Notes under the pieces: model-generated | The model's database searches: none | What the model was told of the DNA's origin: nothing | What the model saw: the letters and a program-made list of their open reading frames with translations, nothing else | Assembly: GCA_035502095.1 (NCBI GenBank) | Contig: DATJUX010000026.1 | Coordinates: 62,001-126,000, forward strand | Length of the DNA stretch: 64,000 bases | Origin: JAKANT01 sp035502095 | GTDB taxonomy: Bacteria > Pseudomonadota > Gammaproteobacteria > Burkholderiales > Burkholderiaceae_F | Reading direction: 5' to 3' | Part shown: positions 32,743 through 42,849 of the stretch, piece by piece | How positions within the stretch are numbered: position 1 is the stretch's first letter | Layout of the letters: each line of letters starts with the position of its first letter | Made by a program: the position numbers and the translations under genes

Positions 32743-33744
32743 ATGAGAGACGATCGCCGCGCGCGACACGCCGTCGCGCGGGCAGCCAAACCATTGATGG
32801 CCGCCGCCATCGCCGCCACGCTATCGACCGCGGCAGCGACGACCGACGCCTGGGCGTGTTCGAGCTGTGGCTGCACGCTGAACTCGGACTGGGCGAGCCA
32901 GGGATTCAAGACGGGATCGGGTCTGAGCGCCGACCTCCGGTACGACTACTTCAACCAGAACGACCTGCGCACCGGGACTGGCCGCGTGGACACGGGCGCG
33001 ATCACGTTCCCGACCGACCGCGAGATCCAGCAGGAGACGATCAACCGCAACACCACGCTGACTCTCGACTACGGCATCAACGGCGACTGGGGCGCGGCGT
33101 TGCTCATCCCGTACTTCAACCGCTATCACACGACCATCGCCGAGGGGGACACCGACATCTCGACGTCGCGTTCATCGAGCGTCGGCGACGTCCGGCTGAT
33201 CGGCCGCTACCAGGGCCTTTCGCCCGAGCACAACATCGGCGCGCAGTTCGGCTTAAAGTTCGCGACCGGCCAGACCGACGTGACCTTCAGCGAGGGCCCG
33301 CAGGCCGGCCAGCCCCTCGATCGCGGCCTGCAGCCGGGCACCGGTTCGACCGATCTGCTGCTCGGCATCTACGCGTTCGGGCCGATCAACCAGAGCTTCG
33401 ACTACTTCGCCTCGGCGCTCATGCAGTTGCCGATGACTTCGAAGGACGACTTCAAGCCCGGGGCCGGGGCCAACCTCAGTGTTGGCGTGCGTTACGTGAC
33501 CGACTCGGCCGTGGTACCGCACCTGCAGATCAACCTGCGCACCGAGCGGCCGGAGTCGGGGGCAAACGCGGACGTCGAGAACTCGGGCGCCACGCTTGCG
33601 TACGTCAGCGCCGGCCTGTCGTGGGCGGTGACGGGAAAGCTCGAGGCGTATGGATTTTTCCAGGTGCCGTTTTATCAGCGCGTGAACGGATACCAGCTCG
33701 AGCCGAAGTACAGCGTTTCGATCGGGTTGCACTACAACCTCTGA
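32743..33744 (+). CDS. Putative outer-membrane beta-barrel protein with CSSCGC motif
   Basis: A 333-residue exported protein: signal peptide about 1-38 (ending near TDAWA), then CSSCGCTLNSDWASQG, followed by alternating-hydrophobic strands typical of a barrel (DLRYDYFNQND, TLTLDYGINGDWGAALLIPYF, VGVRYVTDS) and a C-terminal YSVSIGLHYNL. It resembles transporter-like proteins of the phenol-degradation MetA/porin superfamily. The CxxCxC cluster directly after the signal peptide could bind metal. ATG 32743 follows AGGAGGTTGCC. Neighbours DUF2946 and TlpA hint at copper handling. Confidence 0.65.
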   Translation: MRDDRRARHAVARAAKPLMAAAIAATLSTAAATTDAWACSSCGCTLNSDWASQGFKTGSGLSADLRYDYFNQNDLRTGTGRVDTGAITFPTDREIQQETINRNTTLTLDYGINGDWGAALLIPYFNRYHTTIAEGDTDISTSRSSSVGDVRLIGRYQGLSPEHNIGAQFGLKFATGQTDVTFSEGPQAGQPLDRGLQPGTGSTDLLLGIYAFGPINQSFDYFASALMQLPMTSKDDFKPGAGANLSVGVRYVTDSAVVPHLQINLRTERPESGANADVENSGATLAYVSAGLSWAVTGKLEAYGFFQVPFYQRVNGYQLEPKYSVSIGLHYNL

Positions 33745-33749
33745 AACCG

Positions 33750-33782
33750 GGTGCAGGCGGCGCCGCGGGCGCGGCTTGCACC
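33750..33782. terminator. Bidirectional terminator between barrel protein and TlpA genes
   Basis: GGTGCAGGC and GCTTGCACC pair with one mismatch around a GC-rich centre that can extend the stem. The two flanking genes converge on it. Confidence 0.5.
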
Positions 33783-33783
33783 T

Positions 33784-34299
33784 TCAGAGCAGCGGCTTGA
33801 TGACGGCGTCGAGCGCCGACGCGTCCAGCTTCGGCTCGACGAACCAGTCCTGCCTGACCAGCTTGCCCCGGCGATCGATCACCGCCGAAACCGGCATGCG
33901 CCAGATGCGGCCAAACCCCGACAGCCTGGCCGCCTTCAGCATCGCGACATCGAAGGTAAAGGGCTTCGCCGCTTCGCGCACTTTGGGCTCGTCGGCGAGT
34001 TCGTCGGTGCTCAGCGCCAGCACCACGAGGCCCTGGTCGCGATGCGTCTGGTAGTAGGCATCGATCTCGGGCATTTCCGCCCGACATGGGGCGCACCACG
34101 TCGCCCAAAAATTGACGAACAACACCTTGCCGAGGCATCGCTCCGTGGAGAAGTCGCGCCCGTCGAGCAGCTTGACCGAAATCGAGGGCGCCGACGCGGC
34201 GCGGGCGAGGCCGGGTATGGCGACGGACGCGACGACCGATGCCAGCAGGCGCCGCCTTGCGGCCGGAGGCCTGCCTGGGATGCGAGGAGGTGGGTTCAT
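33784..34299 (-). CDS. TlpA-family thiol:disulfide oxidoreductase
   Basis: A 171-residue exported thioredoxin-like protein. The twin-arginine-like N-terminus ARRRLLASVVASVAIPGLARA is a signal sequence. The active site is FWATWCAPC with cysteines at 69 and 72, followed by the cis-Pro segment WRMPVSAVIDRRG. Such proteins reduce periplasmic disulfides, for example in cytochrome c or copper-site maturation. ATG 34299 follows GGAGG; a start nine codons upstream is possible. It converges on the barrel-protein gene. Confidence 0.85.
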   Translation of the reverse strand: MNPPPRIPGRPPAARRRLLASVVASVAIPGLARAASAPSISVKLLDGRDFSTERCLGKVLFVNFWATWCAPCRAEMPEIDAYYQTHRDQGLVVLALSTDELADEPKVREAAKPFTFDVAMLKAARLSGFGRIWRMPVSAVIDRRGKLVRQDWFVEPKLDASALDAVIKPLL

Positions 34300-34338
34300 C
34301 GGGCGGATCGTAGATGGGTAACGCACGCAACGCGTAGG

Positions 34339-35292
34339 TCAGATAAAGAGTGCCGCTGCTCCCGAGAACGTCAGGAACGCCAGTGCGGTGGACACCAGGA
34401 TGATGCGCGCGATGCGCCCACTGTCGGCGGCGAACTTCTCGGCCAGGATTACTACGTTGCTCGCGCTCGGCAGCGCGGCGACCAGCACGATCACCGACAG
34501 GGCGAACGCATCGAGCGGGAGGCCGAAACGGATCGCCAGTCCTCCCGCCACCAGGACCAGCAACGGATGCAGCAGCAATTTGGTCGCGACCACGGGCAGG
34601 TATTCCAGCGGCGCGGTCGCTTCGCCGTGTGCCATCTGCGAGCGCGCCAGCACCGCCCCGATCGTGAACAGCGCGGTCGGGGACGCGGCATCGGCGAGCA
34701 GGCTGATCGTCTGCATCACCGGCGCCGGCGGCAGGACGCCCGAGGCCGACGAAAGCGCGCCGAGCAGGATCGACCACGGCATCGGATTGATCAGCATCCC
34801 GCGCAGCGCGTTGCCGGCCGCGTGACGCACGCCGTGTTCATCGGCGCTGTCGAGCTGGGACAGGGCAATGCAGGTCGAACTCGTGACGACCAGGTCGACC
34901 AGGATGGTGGCGATGGCCGGCCCGGCCGCCTGCGGGCCCAGCAGCTTCACCAGCAGGGGCACGCCCATGAAGCCCGTGTTCGGGAACGCCGCCACCAGCG
35001 CGCCGAACGCCGCGTCCTTCCAACGGATGCGGCGGCTCAGAGTGAGCCAGACGGTCAGCCCGACCAAAACGAGCGCGCACAACAGGTAGACCGAAAGCAC
35101 GCCCGGATCGAGCGACCGCTCGATCGGCGTCGTGGCGCCGAAGCGGTATAGCAGGCAGGGCAGTGCGAAAAAGAGCACGAACGTGTTCAGGGCCGGGATC
35201 GCCAGCGTCGGCAGCAGGCCGCGCCGGACGGCGAGGTAGCCGCACAGCACCAGGGCGAAGAACGGAAAGGTGACCAGCAGGATCGCGAGCAC
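34339..35292 (-). CDS. AEC-family (auxin efflux carrier) transporter
   Basis: About 317 residues with ten hydrophobic helices in two five-helix repeats, typical of AEC carriers such as MdcF and YfdV that move small organic acids. Conserved features are LPCLLYRFG, AAFPNTGFMGVPLL with the broken helix, and ALPSASNVVILAEKFA in the second repeat. GTG 35292 gives the family start; TTG 35319 is in frame. It lies divergent to the polyamine operon, and its stop is 39 bp from the TlpA start. Substrate unknown. Confidence 0.82.
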   Translation of the reverse strand: MLAILLVTFPFFALVLCGYLAVRRGLLPTLAIPALNTFVLFFALPCLLYRFGATTPIERSLDPGVLSVYLLCALVLVGLTVWLTLSRRIRWKDAAFGALVAAFPNTGFMGVPLLVKLLGPQAAGPAIATILVDLVVTSSTCIALSQLDSADEHGVRHAAGNALRGMLINPMPWSILLGALSSASGVLPPAPVMQTISLLADAASPTALFTIGAVLARSQMAHGEATAPLEYLPVVATKLLLHPLLVLVAGGLAIRFGLPLDAFALSVIVLVAALPSASNVVILAEKFAADSGRIARIILVSTALAFLTFSGAAALFI

Positions 35293-35364
35293 GGCCGCGA
35301 GATTCTCACAAGCGCGCAAGCGCCGGGTTTGATTCGACGCGGGACGCGGTCTCCATGTCGTTCC

Positions 35365-35370
35365 TATAAT
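35365..35370 (+). promoter_or_regulatory. Candidate -10 box of the polyamine importer operon
   Basis: TATAAT matches the consensus -10 perfectly, 27 bases before the first ATG. No clear -35 is found 16-18 bases upstream. Confidence 0.45.
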
Positions 35371-35397
35371 CCGGCGCTTTTGACCGCGCGCCGCCGG

Positions 35398-36489
<1,092 letters not shown>

Positions 36490-36490
36490 C

Positions 36491-37390
36491 ATGACCGGCA
36501 CCTTGCGACAACCCGGATCGGCGCGCGAGAGATGGCTCGTCGCCGGGCCTCCGCTGGCGTACCTGATCGTCTTCTTCGCGCTGCCGACGCTGCTGATGGT
36601 GGTCGCGAGCTTCCGCCTGGCAGGCGAATTCGGCGGCCTCGCGCCGTTGCGCTCGGAAAGCGGTGGCTGGAATCTTTCGCTCGACAGCTACGGTCGCTTC
36701 TTCGCCAGTTCGCTCTACCTGCAGCTGTTCGTCAAGTCGTTCCTGTACGCGCTCGTCACCACCGCGATCTGCCTGGCGCTCGCCTATCCACTCGCCTGGC
36801 TGATCGCGCACAGCGCGAAGAGGTACCGCGACCTGCTGTTGTTGCTCGTCATCCTGCCCTTCTGGAGCAACTTCCTGATCCGCGTGTACGCGTGGATGAT
36901 CATCCTCGGACCCGACTGGGCGCTGGCGCGGACGCTGAACGCGGTGCTCGGCCTGGTCGGCATCGGCCCGGTGACGCTGATGTTCTCGCCGTTCGCGGTC
37001 ATCGTGGTGCTGGTCTACGTGCATCTGCCGTTCATGGTGCTGCCGCTGTACGCGAACCTGGAAAAGCACGACCCGACCCTGCTCGATGCGGCGCGCGACC
37101 TGGGCGCGGGCGCGTGGCAGCGCTTCCGCCACATAACCTGGCCGCTGTCGCTGCCCGGCGTCTTCGCGGGATCGGCGCTGGTCTTCATCCCCGCCTTCGG
37201 CATCTTCGCGGTACCCGACCTGGTGGGCGGCACCGACGGGATCATGATCGGCAACGTGATCAAGCAGCAGTTCCTCGAGGCGCGCGACTGGCCGTTCGGC
37301 TCGGTGCTTTCGATCGTGCTGACGGCGGCTGCGCTGGTGCTCACCGGACTTGCGGCCCTGGCGGCGCGGCCGCGCCGGAGCGCGGCGTGA
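36491..37390 (+). CDS. potB: Polyamine ABC transporter permease 1
   Basis: A 299-residue permease with six helices of the PotB/PotH family. The EAA loop is DAARDLGAGAWQRFRHITWP. N-terminal FFALPTLLMVVASF and VILPFWSNFLIRVYAWMIIL are typical of the family. ATG 36491 is one base after the ATPase stop, and its own stop overlaps the next permease start (GTGA). Confidence 0.9.
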   Translation: MTGTLRQPGSARERWLVAGPPLAYLIVFFALPTLLMVVASFRLAGEFGGLAPLRSESGGWNLSLDSYGRFFASSLYLQLFVKSFLYALVTTAICLALAYPLAWLIAHSAKRYRDLLLLLVILPFWSNFLIRVYAWMIILGPDWALARTLNAVLGLVGIGPVTLMFSPFAVIVVLVYVHLPFMVLPLYANLEKHDPTLLDAARDLGAGAWQRFRHITWPLSLPGVFAGSALVFIPAFGIFAVPDLVGGTDGIMIGNVIKQQFLEARDWPFGSVLSIVLTAAALVLTGLAALAARPRRSAA

Positions 37391-38166
37391 ACCGCACGGC
37401 GCCGCGCTGGGTGTGGACGAGCGCCCTCGCCGCCTACCTGTTCCTGTACCTGCCACTGCTCGTCGTGGTGGTGTTTTCCTTCAACGACAGCAAACTAAAT
37501 GCCGAGTGGGTCGGCTTCACGACCGCCTGGTACGCCAGGCTGTTCCGCAACAACGAGATGCTCATTGCCGCGCGCAACTCGCTCCTGATCGCGCTGACGG
37601 CCTCGCTCGTGTCGACGGTTCTCGGCACGATGGCGGGCTTCGCCCTGCACAAGTACCGCATGCGGGTGCTGCCGGTGCTGGTGGTCGCGCCGATCGCGAT
37701 TCCGGAAATCCTGATGGGCGTGGCGCTGCTGATGTTCTACGTCATGCTCAATCTCACGCTCGGCCTGGTCTCGATCACGCTGTCGCACATCGCCTTCTGC
37801 ATCGGGTACGTCGCGCTGGTCGTGCGCGCGCGCCTGGCGGGCATGGATGAAAGCCTGGTCGAGGCCGCACGCGATTGCGGCGCGACGCCGCTGGAAGCTT
37901 TCCGCTACGTGACGTTCCCGCTCATCCTGCCCGGCGTCATCGCGGGCAGCCTGATGGCATTCACGCTGTCGATCGACGACTTCGTGATCACGTTCTTCAC
38001 CGCCGGCGCGTCGGCCTCGACGCTGCCGCTGCAGATCTACTCGATGGTCAAGATCGCGGTCACGCCCGAGGTCAACGCGATCTCGACCCTTCTGCTGATC
38101 CTGACGCTGCTGTTGATCACGGTGGCCGCGCGCGTCGCGCCCGGCCTGCTCCGCATGAACGATTGA
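37387..38166 (+). CDS. potC: Polyamine ABC transporter permease 2
   Basis: A 259-residue permease of the PotC/PotI family. It opens with APRWVWTSALAAYLFLYLPL, has the family FSFNDSKLN loop, and the EAA loop is EAARDCGATPLEAFRYVTFP. SIDDFVITFFTAG is a conserved helix segment of PotC proteins. GTG 37387 overlaps the potB stop by four bases. It is followed 16 bases later by the binding-protein gene. Confidence 0.9.
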   Translation: MNRTAPRWVWTSALAAYLFLYLPLLVVVVFSFNDSKLNAEWVGFTTAWYARLFRNNEMLIAARNSLLIALTASLVSTVLGTMAGFALHKYRMRVLPVLVVAPIAIPEILMGVALLMFYVMLNLTLGLVSITLSHIAFCIGYVALVVRARLAGMDESLVEAARDCGATPLEAFRYVTFPLILPGVIAGSLMAFTLSIDDFVITFFTAGASASTLPLQIYSMVKIAVTPEVNAISTLLLILTLLLITVAARVAPGLLRMND

Positions 38167-38182
38167 CTCGGAAGGAACTGCC

Positions 38183-39322
38183 ATGACTGCGCTTTTCCCG
38201 CGCGCGATGTTCGCTGCCGTCTTCTGCACCGTGCTGCTTGTTGGCTGCGGCAAGAAGGAGGAGGCACCGCCGCCGCCCAAGGCGGCCCCGGCCGAAGCCA
38301 AGGCGGAAGCCAGGCCCACCGGGACCCTCAACCTCTACAACTGGAACGACTACATCGCGCCCGAGACGGTCGAACGCTTCGAGAAGGAGTTCAACGCCAA
38401 GATCGCGCAGACGTACTTCTCCGACAACGAGGAGATGCTGGCGAAGCTCGCCGCGGGCGCGACCGGTTACGACATCATCGTTCCGACCAGCAACGCCCTG
38501 GAGGTGCTGATCAAGAAGGGCGACCTGCAACCGCTCGACCACTCGAAGCTGCCGAACCTGAAGAACATGAAGCCGGAGTTCCTCGATACGTCGTTCGATC
38601 CTGGCAACAAGTTCTCCGTTCCCTACGCCTATTCGACGACGGTGATCGGCTACAACGACAAGCGGATGAAGGCGGCGGGCCTGGACCCGCGCGGGTTCGA
38701 AGTGCTGTTCGACCCCAAGATCGCTTGCAAGGTCAAGGGCCACATCACGGTGCTCGACTCGCCGGACGAGGTGTTCTCGGCCGCGTTCATCTATCTCGGC
38801 ATCGATCCCAACACCACCAACAACGACGACTACAAGAAAGCCGCCGATACGATCAGGAAAGCCAAGCCGTGCTGGGCGGCCTTCAACTCGTCCTCCTACA
38901 TCAAGGAGATGTCGGCCGGCAACATGTGGCTTGCCCTGGGCTACTCGGTGGACTTCTTCCAGGCCAACCGGGACGCGGCCGCTGCCAAGCGGGACTTCAA
39001 GGTCGTCTCGGTGATCCCGAGCCAGGGTGCGGTGCTTTCGGTCGACAACATGGTGATCCACAAGTCGGCGCCGAACCCGGCTCTCGCGCATGCATTCATC
39101 AACTTCATGATGGAAGGACAGAACGCCGCGGAGCTGTCCAACCTGATCGGATCCGGCAACGCCAACGCCGCCGCGATGGAGTTCATCAAGCCGGAGGTGA
39201 AGGCAAACGTCTCTGTCTTCCCCGATGCGGAGGCGATGAAGAAGCTGCACCAGCTGCGCTTCCTGCCGGCGGAGCAGCGGCAGGAGCGCGGCCGCTTGTG
39301 GACCGAGGTCAAGGTCCGCTAG
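38183..39322 (+). CDS. potD: Polyamine ABC transporter substrate-binding lipoprotein
   Basis: A 379-residue binding protein of the PotD/PotF family. The signal peptide ends in LLVGC, a lipobox, so it is membrane-anchored; a Pro/Ala/Lys linker follows. The ligand domain starts LNLYNWNDYIAPETVERFE, has the NEEMLAKLAAGATGYDIIVP segment and VPYAYSTTVIGYN, all typical of PotF-like proteins. Aromatic and acidic ligand residues (Trp/Asp at the start, later Asp) suggest putrescine, though not proven. AAGGAAC precedes the ATG. Confidence 0.9.
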   Translation: MTALFPRAMFAAVFCTVLLVGCGKKEEAPPPPKAAPAEAKAEARPTGTLNLYNWNDYIAPETVERFEKEFNAKIAQTYFSDNEEMLAKLAAGATGYDIIVPTSNALEVLIKKGDLQPLDHSKLPNLKNMKPEFLDTSFDPGNKFSVPYAYSTTVIGYNDKRMKAAGLDPRGFEVLFDPKIACKVKGHITVLDSPDEVFSAAFIYLGIDPNTTNNDDYKKAADTIRKAKPCWAAFNSSSYIKEMSAGNMWLALGYSVDFFQANRDAAAAKRDFKVVSVIPSQGAVLSVDNMVIHKSAPNPALAHAFINFMMEGQNAAELSNLIGSGNANAAAMEFIKPEVKANVSVFPDAEAMKKLHQLRFLPAEQRQERGRLWTEVKVR

Positions 39323-39384
39323 CGGCCTATGATGGCGGCGGGTTCGACTCGGGACCCGAGCGGCCCGCACCCAAGGAGAAGACG

Positions 39385-39609
39385 ATGGCCAAGAAGAACG
39401 TCGAAGCTGGCGTGTATCGCGTGACCGAGATCATCGGCACCAGCGCGGTGTCGTGGGAAGACGCGGCCAAGAACGCGGTCGAGACGGCGGGCAAGTCGCT
39501 GCGCGACCTGCGCATCGCGGAGATCACCAAGCTGGACCTCAAGGTCGAGGGCGGAAAGGTCGTCGCGTATCGCGCACGCCTCGCGCTCTCGTTCAAGTAC
39601 GAGGCGTAG
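39385..39609 (+). CDS. Dodecin flavin-binding protein
   Basis: A 74-residue member of the dodecin family, whose dodecameric shells store or buffer FMN, riboflavin or lumichrome. It has VYRVTEIIGTSAVSWEDAAK with the flavin-stacking Trp, and the end KLDLKVEGGKVVAYRARLAL typical of the fold. The start is clear: AAGGAG then ATG 39385. It lies 62 bp after the potD stop and 20 bp before a tiny cysteine-rich gene. Confidence 0.93.
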   Translation: MAKKNVEAGVYRVTEIIGTSAVSWEDAAKNAVETAGKSLRDLRIAEITKLDLKVEGGKVVAYRARLALSFKYEA

Positions 39610-39629
39610 GCCGCCGTGGGAGGACCATC

Positions 39630-39779
39630 ATGACCTTGTGTCCGATCGCCATCGTGGCCGGTTGCAAGAAGTGTCCGGCGTTCTCGGTCTGCCCGCTCAA
39701 AGGCGTGATCGGCGACTACAAGAAGGAGGACGCGGCGGGTGCGAAGCCCGCCGCCGGCGCCAAACAAGGCAAGAAGTAA
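39630..39779 (+). CDS. Tiny cysteine-rich protein downstream of dodecin
   Basis: A 49-residue protein with four cysteines in the order C-x7-C-x2-C-x5-C (LCPIAIVAGCKKCPAFSVCP, residues 3-22), then a Lys/Ala-rich tail. GGGAGGACC lies a few bases before ATG 39630. The spacing could bind a metal or a small Fe-S centre, but no domain is recognised. It is probably co-transcribed with dodecin. Function unknown. Confidence 0.65.
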   Translation: MTLCPIAIVAGCKKCPAFSVCPLKGVIGDYKKEDAAGAKPAAGAKQGKK

Positions 39780-39812
39780 TTCCCTCCGCCGCCTGCCGGG
39801 CACCCTCCCTGA

Positions 39813-39838
39813 CCCTCCCCCGCTTCGCAGGGGAGGGG
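39813..39838. repeat. GC palindrome repeat at the serA 3' end
   Basis: CCCTCCCC, a CGCTTCGCA centre and GGGGAGGG. It abuts the serA stop codon and lies between convergent units, so it may terminate both. Confidence 0.65.
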
Positions 39839-39839
39839 A

Positions 39840-41021
39840 TCAGGTCTCGGCGGGGATGCTGCGTACCGACAGCACGCCCTCGATCGCCGCGATCTCGGCA
39901 ATCACCTTTTGCTCGACCGCGCTGTCGACGTCGACCAGCGTGTAGGCCATTTCGCCGCGCGACTTGTTCACCATGTTGTGGATGTTCAGCCCGGCGCGCG
40001 CCATCGTGGTCGATATCTGGCCGAGCATGTTCGGCACGTTCGCGTTGGCAATCGCGACCCGGAACGCCGACTCGCGCGCCATCTCGACGTTCGGGAAATT
40101 GACCGCGTTCGTGATGTTGCCCTGCTCGAGACAGGCGCGTACCTGGTCGACCACCATGACGGCGCAGTTCTCCTCCGCTTCGACCGTCGATGCGCCGAGG
40201 TGCGGAAGCGCGACGACACGCGCCTCGGCCTGCAGGCGCGGCGAAGGAAAGTCGCACAGGTAGGCCTTGAACCGCCCGCCGCGCAGCGCCGCGAGCACCG
40301 CTTCTTCGTCGACGATGGCCTCGCGCGCGAAGTTGAGCAGAACGGCATCGCGCTTGAGCACCTCGAGGCGCCTGGCGTCGATCATGTGGCGCGTGACCGG
40401 CAGCAGCGGCACGTGCAGCGTGATGAAATCGGAGTGACGCAAGACCTCCTCGACGCTGTTGGCCTTGCGCACGTTCGAGGGCAGGCGCCACGCCGCATCC
40501 ACCGTGATCTCGGGATCGAAACCGAGCACCTTCATGCCGAGCTTCAGTGCGGTCTCCGCGACCAGGCCACCCACCGCGCCCAGGCCGATGATCCCGAGCG
40601 TCCGTTGCGGCAACTCGACCCCGGCGAAGTCCTTCTTGCCCGCTTCCACGCGCGCCTCGAAATCGGTCGCATCCGGAGGCAGGCGCGCGACGAACTGCAG
40701 CGCGGGAACCAGATTGCGCGCGCCCATCAACAGCGCCGCCAGCACCAGTTCCTTCACCGCGTTGGCGTTGGCGCCCGGCGCGTTGAACACCGGGATACCG
40801 CGTTTCGACATCTCGGCGACCGGGATGTTGTTCGTGCCCGCTCCAGCGCGCCCGATCGCCTTGACGGTGGGCGCGATGGCCATTGCGTGCATGTCGTGCG
40901 AGCGCACCAGGATCGCGTCGGGCTGCGCCACGTTCTTGCCGACCTCGTAGCGCGGCTTCGGCAGCCGGTCGAGGCCCTGCGCCGCGATCTGGTTGAGGAC
41001 GAGGATCCGATAGGTGCTCAT
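39840..41021 (-). CDS. serA: D-3-phosphoglycerate dehydrogenase
   Basis: First enzyme of phosphorylated serine synthesis: oxidises 3-phosphoglycerate to phosphohydroxypyruvate. A 393-residue type with C-terminal ACT domain (FRVAIANANVPNMLGQIS ... MAYTLVDVDS) that commonly mediates feedback by serine. The NAD motif is GLGAVGG, the catalytic Arg is in LNFAREAIV and the His in LPHLGASTVEAEEN. ATG 41021 is the family start. It lies 23 bp downstream of serC on the same strand, forming a serC-serA operon. Confidence 0.92.
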   Translation of the reverse strand: MSTYRILVLNQIAAQGLDRLPKPRYEVGKNVAQPDAILVRSHDMHAMAIAPTVKAIGRAGAGTNNIPVAEMSKRGIPVFNAPGANANAVKELVLAALLMGARNLVPALQFVARLPPDATDFEARVEAGKKDFAGVELPQRTLGIIGLGAVGGLVAETALKLGMKVLGFDPEITVDAAWRLPSNVRKANSVEEVLRHSDFITLHVPLLPVTRHMIDARRLEVLKRDAVLLNFAREAIVDEEAVLAALRGGRFKAYLCDFPSPRLQAEARVVALPHLGASTVEAEENCAVMVVDQVRACLEQGNITNAVNFPNVEMARESAFRVAIANANVPNMLGQISTTMARAGLNIHNMVNKSRGEMAYTLVDVDSAVEQKVIAEIAAIEGVLSVRSIPAET

Positions 41022-41044
41022 GGACGTTCCGCGCGCCGGCCCGG

Positions 41045-42124
41045 TCAACCGTTTTTCCGCTCGAATTCCTTCATGTAGTCGAGCAGCGCCTGCACGCCTT
41101 CCAGCGGCATCGCGTTGTAGATCGAGGCGCGCATGCCGCCCACCGACCGGTGACCCTTGAGCTGCAACAGGCCGCGCGCCTCGGCGCCCTTGAGAAAAGC
41201 GCCATCGAGCGACTCGTCGCGCAGCTTGAACGGGACGTTCATGCGCGACCGGTCCTCCTTGCGCACCGGGTTGTGATAGAAGTCGGTCGTGTCGAGGTAG
41301 TCGTACAGCACCCGGGCCTTGGCGATGTTGCGCTTCTCCATCGCGGCGAGACCGCCTAGCGCGAGCAGCCATTCGAACACCAGGCCGGCGATGTAGATCG
41401 AATACGTCGGCGGCGTGTTGAGCATCGAATCGTTCTCGGCCTGTTCCTTCCAATGGAACGCCGAAGGCGTGATCGGCAGTGCGCGCCCGAGCAGGTCGCG
41501 CCGAACGATGAGGAGCGTCACGCCTGCGGGCCCGGCGTTCTTCTGGGCACCGGCATAGATCACGCCGTAGCGGGTGACGTCGAGCGGGCGCGAGAGGATG
41601 TGCGACGAGGCGTCCTCCACCAGCGGGACCGCGCCAACGTCGGGCGTCCAGTGGTACTCGAGGCCGCCGATCGTTTCGTTGCCACAGATGTGCACGTAGG
41701 CCGCATCGGGCGAGAGCTTCCAGGTCTCGCGTGCCGGTATGTAGGTGAAGTTCTTGTCCTCGGCCGACGCGGCGACGTTCACCTGGCAGTACTTCTTCGC
41801 TTCCTTGATCGATTTCTTCGACCACTCGCCGGTGTTGACGTAGTCGGCGACCTTGCGCTCGCCGAGCAGGTTCATGGGGATCAAGGCGTTTTCGGCGATC
41901 GCGCCACCCTGCAGAAACAGGACGGCGTAGTCGGCCGGGATCACGAGCAGCGTGCGCAGGTCGGCTTCGGCCTTGGCGGCGATCGAGATGAACTCCTTGC
42001 CGCGGTGGCTCATCTCCATGACCGACATGCCGCTGCCGTGCCAGTCGAGCATCTCCGCGGCGGCGCGCTCGAGCACCTCGCGTGGAAGAACGGCTGGACC
42101 GGCGCTGAAATTGAAAACCTTCAT
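41045..42124 (-). CDS. serC: Phosphoserine aminotransferase
   Basis: Second enzyme of serine synthesis, also used for pyridoxal phosphate synthesis: transfers an amino group to 3-phosphohydroxypyruvate. The 359-residue PLP enzyme opens FNFSAGPAVLPREVLERA, has MSVMEMSHRGKEF, and the Schiff-base Lys in YAGAQKNAGPAGVT. RASIYNAMPLEGVQAL near the C-terminus is typical. ATG 42124 is the family start; upstream in-frame codons lack family sequence. Coupled with serA downstream. Confidence 0.95.
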   Translation of the reverse strand: MKVFNFSAGPAVLPREVLERAAAEMLDWHGSGMSVMEMSHRGKEFISIAAKAEADLRTLLVIPADYAVLFLQGGAIAENALIPMNLLGERKVADYVNTGEWSKKSIKEAKKYCQVNVAASAEDKNFTYIPARETWKLSPDAAYVHICGNETIGGLEYHWTPDVGAVPLVEDASSHILSRPLDVTRYGVIYAGAQKNAGPAGVTLLIVRRDLLGRALPITPSAFHWKEQAENDSMLNTPPTYSIYIAGLVFEWLLALGGLAAMEKRNIAKARVLYDYLDTTDFYHNPVRKEDRSRMNVPFKLRDESLDGAFLKGAEARGLLQLKGHRSVGGMRASIYNAMPLEGVQALLDYMKEFERKNG

Positions 42125-42270
42125 CGAACTGGCTTCCCTGGTTGCGGGCGTGGGTTGGGTGGAGGCGGATTCTCGCATCGCGGGGTGGCCCGCGTCGGCC
42201 CTTCCGGCACCATGCGGAACCCCGCGCTGCAGGCACAATCGAAACCCGCTTACCTTGCAGGTGAATCGCG

Positions 42271-42849
42271 ATGAGGCGCGTATCCAGGCTGTTGCACGGT
42301 GTCGTGGCGATCGTCTTCCTGGCCTGCCTGCCCGCCCGCGGCGCCGAGATCGTGCTCGAGCGGACCGCGGTCGACCGCCTGGTGCGCCAATCGCTCTTTG
42401 CCGACCAGGGCCGCTACTACCTGCAACGCGGCGCGTGCTACGCCTACCTCGACGATCCGACGGTATCGCTGACCGGCGGGCGCGTCGTGCTCAATGCCAA
42501 TCTGACGTCGTACCTCGGCGTCCTGGTCGGTGCACAGTGCGTCGGCGTGCCGCTCAATTCGCGCGTCGTGCTCTCCGGCAAACCGGCGCAACAAGGCGGC
42601 ATCGTGCGCCTGGCCGATCTGCGCATCGACAACATCGCCGATCAGGCAACCCGCGCGCTCGTGCAGCAGGTGGTCATGCCGCGGTTTCCGCAGGCAGTCG
42701 AGATCGACGTCGCGGCGGCGCTGCGCGCGATGCTCAAGCACCCGAACATTCCCTACACGAGCGAGCTCGAACGCCTGGACATCACGGCCGTGACCGCGGA
42801 GAACGATCGCCTCGGCGTGACGTTCGACTTCAAGCTGCTCGCGAAGTGA
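42271..42849 (+). CDS. DUF1439 (YceB-like) envelope protein
   Basis: A 192-residue exported protein with a hydrophobic leader (RLLHGVVAIVFLACLPARGA); the Cys might be a lipobox residue. The remainder resembles the YceB/DUF1439 family of lipid-binding-like envelope proteins, with IVLERTAVDRLVRQSLF, VSLTGGRVVLNANLTS, RLADLRIDNIADQ and VTFDFKLLAK. These are thought to adopt a tubular lipid-binding fold. It is divergent from serC. Role unknown. Confidence 0.7.
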   Translation: MRRVSRLLHGVVAIVFLACLPARGAEIVLERTAVDRLVRQSLFADQGRYYLQRGACYAYLDDPTVSLTGGRVVLNANLTSYLGVLVGAQCVGVPLNSRVVLSGKPAQQGGIVRLADLRIDNIADQATRALVQQVVMPRFPQAVEIDVAAALRAMLKHPNIPYTSELERLDITAVTAENDRLGVTFDFKLLAK

